This document shows, one piece after another, positions 59,277-64,000 of a DNA stretch of 64,000 nucleotides. The notes beneath the pieces were generated by a model. The model saw only the letters and a list, made by a program, of their open reading frames with translations. It searched no databases and had not been told where the DNA came from. Position 1 is the stretch's first letter, and each line of letters starts with the position of its first letter. The stretch comes from Amycolatopsis echigonensis (GTDB lineage: Bacteria; Actinomycetota; Actinomycetes; Mycobacteriales; Pseudonocardiaceae): NCBI RefSeq assembly GCF_014174495.1, contig NZ_JACJHR010000033.1, forward strand, positions 1 to 64,000. Direction: 5' to 3'. Both the position numbers and the translations under genes were made by a program.

Positions 59277-60064
59277 CGGCTTTCCTGGCGGCTTTCCTGG
59301 TGGCGGGGTCGTGCGCGGCAGCCCCGTCCTCCGTCGCGGTCCCGCCGTCGGTCGTGGCCGGGAAACAGCGCTGGATCCCGGCGCCGCGCACGACGTGGCA
59401 ATGGCAGCTGAGCGGGACGGTCGACACCACGGTGAACGCCCAGGTCTACGACATCGACGGAGTCGACAACAGCGCGGACGTCGTCGCCGCGCTGCACCGG
59501 GCGGGCCGCGAGGTCGTCTGCTACGTGAACGCGGGCGCCGCCGAGGACTTCCGTCCCGACGCCGCGGCGTTTCCGCCTGCGGTCAAAGGAAAGAACGACG
59601 GCTGGCCGGGCGAGCAGTGGCTCGACATCCGCCGCCAGGACATTCTGGCCTCGATCATGACGGCCCGGTTCCGGCAGTGCCGGGACAAGGGGTTCGACGC
59701 GATCGAGGCCGACAACGCCGACTCCTACGCCGAGGACACCGGCTTCCCACTGACCGGAGCCGATCAGCTCTCCTACAACCGGATGCTGGCCGGGATCGCG
59801 CACCGGCTCGGCCTGTCGATCGCGTTGAAGAACGATCTGGAGCAGGTCGGCGACCTGCTGCCGGACTTCGACTTCTCGATCGACGAATCGTGCGCGGAAC
59901 AAGGCCAGTGCGATCTGCTGGTCCCGTTCATCCGGGCCGGGAAAGCGGTGTTCCACGTCGAATACCGGCTGCCGAACGAGCAGTTCTGCCCGGAAACCAC
60001 GGCGCTGGGCTTCAGTTCGATGCGCAAGAACCGGAGCCTGGACGCGGCTCGCTGGCCCTGTTGA
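59231..60064 (+). CDS. Secreted endo-alpha-1,4-polygalactosaminidase (GH114, Ega3-like)
   Basis: 277 residues from ATG 59231, inside the end of the spherulin-like gene but in another frame. Signal peptide RFFSVLAAFLAAFLVAGSCAAA, perhaps lipidated at the Cys of AGSC. GH114 pattern: WQWQLSGTVDTTVNAQVYDIDG, VVCYVNAGAAEDFRPDAAAF, GWPGEQWLDIR, RCRDKGFDAIEADNADSYAED-type acidic pair (KGFDAIEADNADSY), KNDLEQVGDLLPDFDFSIDESC. GH114 enzymes cut alpha-1,4-galactosamine chains; Ega3 of Aspergillus fumigatus is one and acts on galactosaminogalactan. Last gene of the locus, ended by a strong hairpin. Confidence 0.85.
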   Translation: MAVPARRPARFFSVLAAFLAAFLVAGSCAAAPSSVAVPPSVVAGKQRWIPAPRTTWQWQLSGTVDTTVNAQVYDIDGVDNSADVVAALHRAGREVVCYVNAGAAEDFRPDAAAFPPAVKGKNDGWPGEQWLDIRRQDILASIMTARFRQCRDKGFDAIEADNADSYAEDTGFPLTGADQLSYNRMLAGIAHRLGLSIALKNDLEQVGDLLPDFDFSIDESCAEQGQCDLLVPFIRAGKAVFHVEYRLPNEQFCPETTALGFSSMRKNRSLDAARWPC

Positions 60065-60065
60065 G

Positions 60066-60103
60066 CGGTCCCGGCGCCCCCGCGGACGGGAACGCCGGGA
60101 CCG
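60066..60103. terminator. Bidirectional terminator after the exopolysaccharide locus
   Basis: CGGTCCCGGCG and CGCCGGGACCG pair perfectly (11 bases) around a 16-base loop between the convergent GH114 and secreted-protein genes. Confidence 0.65.
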
Positions 60104-60110
60104 GGGCGCG

Positions 60111-60641
60111 TCAGTGCGCCGGTTTGAAGGAAACCTGGATCTGCGCGCTCACGCCCGGAGGCGGGGTGAAGCCGAAGATTTCGCTGCTCGAGTAGTGGCC
60201 CGGGATCGCCGGGACGCCGATGTCGTCATTGGTGAGCTTGGTGACCGTGGTCTGGCCGCGGCTGGTCGTAGTGTCGGTTTCGTCGGTGAAGAAGGTGTAC
60301 GGCCCGGCGCTGCCCGGCCCGACCCACCACTTCGTCACGTCGGCGCTGGTGTGCGCCGCGCCGTTGAAGGCGCCGTGGCTGCAGCCGGTGAGCTCCGCGT
60401 CCCCGGTGTTGGCTCCGGTCGCCGGGTTGTGGTCGAGTTCGCCCCACCCCCAGAACCCGCCGAGGTTCTGGCTGCCGCAAAACGCGGGATTGTCGCAATT
60501 GAACGAAATCGCGAGCTGGTACACGTCCATCGCGCCGTCTCCGCCGTAAGCCGACGCACTGCCGGCCCCGAGAATCGCCGCGGCGACCGCCAGAACCGCG
60601 GCACTCGCGGCGGCGATCAATTTCTTGGCTCGTCCATGCAT
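60111..60641 (-). CDS. Small secreted protein, function unknown
   Basis: 176 residues from ATG 60641, a start that gives a good signal peptide (AKKLIAAASAAVLAVAAAILGAG, cleavage after SASA). The mature ~140 residues contain four Cys (FNCDNPAFC, TGCSH) likely to form disulfides, Trp-rich GGFWGWGELDHNP and TSADVTKWWVGPG, and a beta-rich C-terminus VPAIPGHYSS. No known family recognised. It faces the exopolysaccharide locus across a shared terminator, so could be a surface or matrix protein, but this is only position. Confidence 0.65.
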   Translation of the reverse strand: MHGRAKKLIAAASAAVLAVAAAILGAGSASAYGGDGAMDVYQLAISFNCDNPAFCGSQNLGGFWGWGELDHNPATGANTGDAELTGCSHGAFNGAAHTSADVTKWWVGPGSAGPYTFFTDETDTTTSRGQTTVTKLTNDDIGVPAIPGHYSSSEIFGFTPPPGVSAQIQVSFKPAH

Positions 60642-60697
60642 GATATGTCCTGATGCGGATTTCGCCGACCGCGCCCCGATGCGCGGAACGGTCTGAA

Positions 60698-61009
60698 ATG
60701 GAGTCGGCGGGAAAAACCACGGTGTTACCAGTTGTTTTTCAGCCACGGGATTCGCTCGACGGCTGCGGCCGGGGTCTCGGCGCGGCTGAGTGTCTGGGGC
60801 CGTTGCCGCCCGAGGATGTCGCTGAGCGTATGCAGGAACTCGCCGATCGCATTGTGCGGCTGTGCGACGCGTACTGCCGAAGCTCGTCGCTGGTGGCGGA
60901 CGCGGAGTGCGACACGGTTGAGAAGGAGTCGCGCTGGTTGGTCGAAGCGAGTCCGGACTGGATCAAGGGCCCGATCTTGGACGCGCACTTCGCCCTCTTC
61001 GCAGGCTGA
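60698..61009 (+). CDS. Hypothetical small protein
   Basis: About 103 residues if read from ATG 60698; ATG 60653 is an alternative lying only 12 bases from the divergent start. The C-terminal half is a plausible helical domain (VAERMQELADRIVRLCDAYC, KESRWLVEASPDWI) with Cys spaced along it. No ribosome binding site is obvious and the N-terminal part is low quality, so this may be the remains of a longer gene. It precedes the truncated MFS gene by 49 bases. Confidence 0.35.
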   Translation: MESAGKTTVLPVVFQPRDSLDGCGRGLGAAECLGPLPPEDVAERMQELADRIVRLCDAYCRSSSLVADAECDTVEKESRWLVEASPDWIKGPILDAHFALFAG

Positions 61010-61058
61010 GGAAATCCCGGCGCACTCGCGGAACCGCCTGCGCGTGATGGGGTCAACG

Positions 61059-61892
61059 ATGACTGACCAGATCGAATCGCCCACGGTGCGTAAAGTGTAT
61101 CATCGGTTGATTCCGTTGCTTTTCCTGATGTTGTTCTTCAATTACCTGGATCGCAGCAACATCGGTTTCGCCGAACTGGACATGGGTGACAAACTGCGTT
61201 TGGGCCCCTCGATTTTCGGTTTCGCGGGCAGCATCTTCTTTCTCGGCTACATGGTGCTCGAAGTGCCGAGCAACCTGCTGCTGCACCGGTTCGGGGCGCG
61301 GCGCTGGATCGGCCGGATCCTGCTGACCTGGGGTGCGGTCGCGGCGCTGACCGCGTTCGTCTATGACGATACGAGCTTCTGCGTCATGCGTTTCCTGCTC
61401 GGCGTGATGGAAGCCGGTTTCCTGCCCGGCATCGCGGTTTACGTCACCAAGTGGTTCCCCGAGCGCTACCGTGCGCGGGCGGTCGGCGGGTACATCATCG
61501 GCAATTCGATCGCGGCGGTGCTGGGCGGCCCGAGTTCCACCGCGCTCATGAAGTATCTGGACCGCTTCGCGAGCCTCGCCGGCTGGCAATGGATGTTCAT
61601 CGTGGCAGGCGCCGCCGCGATGATCCTCGGACTGGTCGCGTTTCGCGCGATGGCCGAGCGCCCCGCCGACGTCAAATGGCTCACCGCGGAGCAAAAGGCG
61701 TGGCTGGAGTCCGCTTTGGAATCCGAGCGCGAGGCACTGGGCGGGCAGCGGCACGTGCCCGTTCTGCGCGTCATCCGCGACAGCCGGGTGTGGAGCCTGT
61801 CGATCCTCTTCGGCTGCGCGCTGGTCGGTATCTACGGTCTGCTGCTTGCGGGGAGGTTCGAGCCCCTTTCGTTCGGCCATCAACGGTGTTGA
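61059..61892 (+). pseudogene. MFS transporter (ACS/phthalate permease type) truncated at its middle
   Basis: ATG 61059; reads FLMLFFNYLDRSNIGFAELDM, LEVPSNLLLHRFGARRWIGRI (motif A region), ERYRARAVGGYIIGNS and helices 1-6 of an anion:cation symporter. Normal members have ~430 residues and 12 helices. After GIYGLLL (about 61847) the homology stops; the frame continues for ~15 foreign codons and ends at 61892. Thus the second half is missing and the product is unlikely to transport. The break coincides with a junction to a P450 fragment on the other strand. Confidence 0.7.
61852..61879 (+). other. tRNA 3'-end-like sequence at a recombination junction
   Basis: GGAGG-TTCGAGC-CCCTT resembles a T arm with loop TTCGAGC, followed by seven bases, a G and CCA in the spacing of a tRNA 3' end. 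The T stem has one mismatch (A/C) and two G-T pairs, and no tRNA body lies upstream. It sits exactly where the MFS homology ends, so it could be the scar of an integration at a tRNA gene. Could also be chance. Confidence 0.3.
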
Positions 61893-61904
61893 CTCACGCG
61901 GCCT

Positions 61905-62482
61905 CGCCGCGTCGGCTTCCGCGAGCTGCTCGGGCGTGATCTCGCCCTGGCTGAGCACGGCGTTGAGACCCGGCATCCGGTCCAAGACCCTGCCCGCCTC
62001 CCGCATCGGCGCGTGCAGCAGGCGGCACCGATCAGCGCCGGGATCTTCACCGCGCACTCCCGCCCGAATCCGACCATTTCGTCGCGCCCGGGCAGTTCGC
62101 CCAGCCCGCGCACGATGATCTCCTCGACCCGCACCCGCATCCGCTTGACTGTCCGCGGCTGGAACGCCGGTGACGCGAGCTCGCACAGCCGGGTGTGCGC
62201 GGGCGCGTCCACGTTAGGGAGGGAGAATCGGTAGAACTCCGCCGTCGGCCCGGTCCCGAAGTGGGCGGGAAACTCGCCTGGGTGCGGCTGCACGGTGTTC
62301 TTTGCGGACTTGAGAGCCATTTCGACGTCGGCGTAGCCGGTGAGCAGCCACGAATCCTGCCCGTTCACCACGGTGCGGGCGATCGGCGAAGTCTCTCGCA
62401 GGCGGCGATAAGCCGTGTGCCGGTCTGCTGTGAAGGCCGGGTCCGACGGATCCAGACGAACGACATCCGCGGCGTTGGTCAT
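61905..62482 (-). pseudogene. Cytochrome P450 gene fragment, frameshifted and truncated
   Basis: ATG 62482 behind GAAGGCGA. N-terminal P450 pattern: DPAFTADRHTAYRRLRETSP, WLLTGYADVEMALKS, LPNVDAPAHTRLCELASPAFQP (C-helix region with the Asp-Ala-Pro-x-His-x-Arg motif) and IPALIGA. Near 62025 the frame shifts: homologous text LLHAPMREAGRVLDRMPGLN and EITPEQLAEADAA continues in a neighbouring frame. The I helix, ExxR and haem Cys are absent. The end abuts the truncated MFS gene, so both were cut by one event. Confidence 0.7.
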
Positions 62483-62888
62483 CTCGAAATCGCCTTCGAA
62501 CTCGCTCAGCCCTCCGAGTGCCTGCCCTGCCAATGCTAGGCAGGGACGCCTCTGCGTCTTGGGCGAAATCTTGGGCCGGGCGGGCGGTTCTCGAAGCCGG
62601 GCTCTCGACCTCTTTGGTCGGCAGCAGACCGGGCACGCTAACCCGACCAGCATCGCCATGGTCAAGTGCGTCAGTCCAAACAACACGATCGGAGACCGTC
62701 GCATTGCCCAGACCCGGAAAGACGTAAGGCCAGCGCACTGGGCGTGAGCAGTGACAGGGGACAGGGGAGCCGTGCGGAGGGCGGACCCCGCACCCGGGGA
62801 CCGGACCACGTGGTCGCCCGGTCGTGTGCGGACCGGGTTGGCGGGCAGTGTCGCTCCCGGAACCGTTAACGACGACGGGAGTTGGGAA
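62483..62888. other. Intergenic region with one perfect hairpin
   Basis: No gene with a convincing start was seen in ~400 bases. CCCTGCC/GGCAGGG at 62525-62545 is a perfect 7-base inverted repeat with 7-base centre (AATGCTA), 43 bases upstream of the P450 start, so perhaps its old operator. G-rich runs (GTGACAGGGGACAGGGGAG) precede the SDR gene. Confidence 0.4.
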
Positions 62889-63725
62889 ATGGGAAGTCTT
62901 GACGGCAAGGTCGCGCTGGTCACCGGTGCGGCCCGGGGACAGGGACGTTCGCACGCGGTGCGGCTCGCCAACGAGGGCGCCGACCTGATCATCGTGGACA
63001 TCTGCGGCAAGGTGCCGACTACGGCCTACCGCGGCGCGACCTCGGCCGACCTCGCCGAAACCGCCCAGCACATCGAAAAGGCGGGCCGCAGGGCGGTCTC
63101 GCGAGAGGTCGACGTGCGGGACCTCGCGGCGCTGACGGAGGCGGTAGCCGACGGGGTGGCCGAACTCGGCCGCTTGGACGTCGTCGTGGCCAACGCCGGC
63201 GTGTTCTCCTCGGCGCCGGTGCACGAATTGACCGAAGAGCAGTGGGACACGATGATCGACGTGAACCTCTCCGGCGTGTGGAAGACGGTGCGAGCCACCG
63301 TGCCGACGCTGATCGAGCAGGGCACCGGCGGGTCGATCGTGCTGATCAGCTCCACCGGCGGCACCCAGGGCTTCCCGAACTTCGCGCACTACGTGGCCGC
63401 CAAGCACGGTGTCATCGGGCTCACCCGTTCCATCGCCAACGAGCTGGGCGCCCAGAACATCCGGTGCAACGCGATCCAGCCGACGTCGGTGCTCACCGAC
63501 ATGATCGACCACGAGGCGATGTACCGGCTGTTCCGGCCGGACCTGGACTCGCCGACGCACGAGGACTTCCGGGAGGCCTGCCAGGCCGGGATGAACGTGC
63601 TGCCGATCCCGTGGGTCGAGCCGCGCGACATCTCCGCCGCCGTGGCCTGGCTGGCGTCCGACGAATCCCGATATGTCACCGGCATTTCGCTGCCCGTGGA
63701 CGCGGGGGCGATCGGCAAGATGTGA
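62889..63725 (+). CDS. SDR oxidoreductase, mycofactocin-coupled type
   Basis: 278 residues from ATG 62889 (GGGAAATGGG context); the longer frame upstream has no family pattern. Classical SDR: VALVTGAARGQGRSHAVRLANEGADLIIVDI, with extended insertion to RRAVSREVDVRD, VVANAGVFSSAP, IVLISSTGG (Ser), HYVAAKHGVIGL (Tyr-x3-Lys). GQGRSHA plus the ~20-residue insertion after the second strand marks the carveol dehydrogenase-like group that holds NAD non-exchangeably and works with mycofactocin. The mycofactocin genes are not in this window. It may oxidise an alcohol in terpenoid or steroid catabolism. Confidence 0.87.
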   Translation: MGSLDGKVALVTGAARGQGRSHAVRLANEGADLIIVDICGKVPTTAYRGATSADLAETAQHIEKAGRRAVSREVDVRDLAALTEAVADGVAELGRLDVVVANAGVFSSAPVHELTEEQWDTMIDVNLSGVWKTVRATVPTLIEQGTGGSIVLISSTGGTQGFPNFAHYVAAKHGVIGLTRSIANELGAQNIRCNAIQPTSVLTDMIDHEAMYRLFRPDLDSPTHEDFREACQAGMNVLPIPWVEPRDISAAVAWLASDESRYVTGISLPVDAGAIGKM

Positions 63726-63730
63726 GCACA

Positions 63731-63770
63731 CGGGAAAAGCCCGGCCGCGCGCACGGCCGGGCTTTTCCCG
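63731..63770. terminator. Strong bidirectional terminator
   Basis: CGGGAAAAGCCCGGCCG and its complement CGGCCGGGCTTTTCCCG pair perfectly around a 6-base loop, with A- and T-rich tracts on both sides, between the convergent SDR and flavin reductase-like genes. Confidence 0.85.
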
Positions 63771-63773
63771 GGT

Positions 63774-64000
63774 TCAGACGAGGTTGAGCAACGCGCCGTC
63801 GTGGAATCTGCTGTGGTGGAACACCAGCGGGCCGGTGCCGTGCCCGGTGTCCAGGCCCAGCACGCGCCCGACGACGATCGTGTGGTCGCCGCCCGGGTAC
63901 TCCCCGGCGATCTCGCAGTCCACATAGGCGTGCACGCCGTCGAGGACCGGGCTGCCGTGCGGGCCGGGCTGATAGCCGACCCCGTCGAACCGGTCGCCCG
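63774..64000 (-). CDS. Flavin reductase-like protein, C-terminal part (partial)
   Basis: The frame on the minus strand enters from beyond base 64000 and ends with TGA at 63774-63776. It reads DRFDGVGYQPG, VLDGVHAYVDCEIAGEYPGGDHTIVVGRVLGLD and PLVFHHSRFHDGALL, the C-terminal half of the flavin reductase split barrel (GDH and FHxxxF elements). Probably the reductase partner of an oxygenase encoded outside the window, or of a steroid-type two-component monooxygenase. Convergent with the SDR gene. Confidence 0.8.
   Translation of the reverse strand, partial: GDRFDGVGYQPGPHGSPVLDGVHAYVDCEIAGEYPGGDHTIVVGRVLGLDTGHGTGPLVFHHSRFHDGALLNLV

Noticed and set aside
43237..60064. Prophage or recently acquired island carrying the polysaccharide locus
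   Set aside because: No integrase, transposase, tRNA site or change in base composition at its borders was seen by eye; it is organised like native operons.
61852..61879. Functional tRNA gene
   Set aside because: Only a T-arm-like and CCA-like 3' end is present, with a mismatched stem and no anticodon or D arm upstream; upstream bases code for MFS helices.

Overview
The window is chromosomal DNA of very high G+C content, with dense codirectional operons, many GTG starts and many 4-base ATGA/GTGA stop-start overlaps. An ESX-type locus (PPE tail, EspG), an Eis-family acetyltransferase, a mycofactocin-type SDR and hairpin repeats built on CCGTGAAGGACTCCT point to a mycelial actinobacterium of the Pseudonocardiaceae, most like Amycolatopsis. 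The genus is inferred from these features, not proved. No insertion sequence, CRISPR array, rRNA or complete tRNA was seen.

Layout. 0-4.2 kb: end of an ESX/type VII locus (PPE tail, EspG, two cell-wall hydrolases, two YbaB-like proteins, a small membrane protein). 4.3-8.1 kb: secreted GH76 mannanase, a 36-bp tandem-repeat array, and an amidohydrolase whose frame is broken by an apparent 1-base deletion. 8.4-14.3 kb: GntR-controlled catabolic operon (C-N hydrolase, DUF2848, HpaB-type monooxygenase, cupin, flavin reductase, MFS importer). 14.5-17.5 kb: MBL hydrolase divergent from an AtzG/AtzE-like amidase and TetR. 17.5-23.3 kb: Eis-type acetyltransferase and xdhA-xdhB-xdhC. 23.7-25.9 kb: a gene behind a CsoR-like copper operator, then a DHA2 exporter. 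26-30.1 kb: MacB-like ABC exporter with DUF2871, divergent from a NarL-type two-component system. 30.6-34.3 kb: cation/proton antiporter with a ParB-like partner, a membrane protein, GNAT and VOC proteins. 34.4-34.8 kb: two gene remnants meeting at a junction. 34.8-35.7 kb: acyl-ACP desaturase. 36.1-41.7 kb: complete quinate/shikimate-to-protocatechuate unit (importer, dehydroquinase, shikimate dehydrogenase, fused dehydroshikimate dehydratase) with a TetR regulator and matching operator motifs. 41.7-43.0 kb: minimal histidine kinase and response regulator.

43.2-60.1 kb is the most interesting region: one exopolysaccharide locus running in one direction. It starts with a CE4 deacetylase, GT4, ATP-grasp ligase, flavoprotein, polyprenyl-phosphate sugar transferase, a second GT4 and a response regulator with Glu at the phosphorylation site. 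It then carries an Agd3-like (CE18) secreted deacetylase, a PelF-like glycosyltransferase, a polytopic membrane protein in the PelG position, a LegB-like dehydratase, an NDP-sugar pyrophosphorylase, an SDR, a spherulin-4/Sph3-like protein (GH135) and a GH114 polygalactosaminidase. The trio CE18 + GH135 + GH114 is the modifying-enzyme set of the fungal galactosaminogalactan cluster, here combined with Pel-type synthesis genes. This predicts a partly deacetylated galactosamine-rich polymer made by an actinobacterium.

60.1-64 kb: a small secreted protein, a hypothetical, an MFS gene and a P450 gene both cut off at one junction that contains a tRNA-3'-end-like sequence, then a mycofactocin-type SDR and the end of a flavin reductase-like gene. 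Functions come from motifs read by eye; no database search was run.
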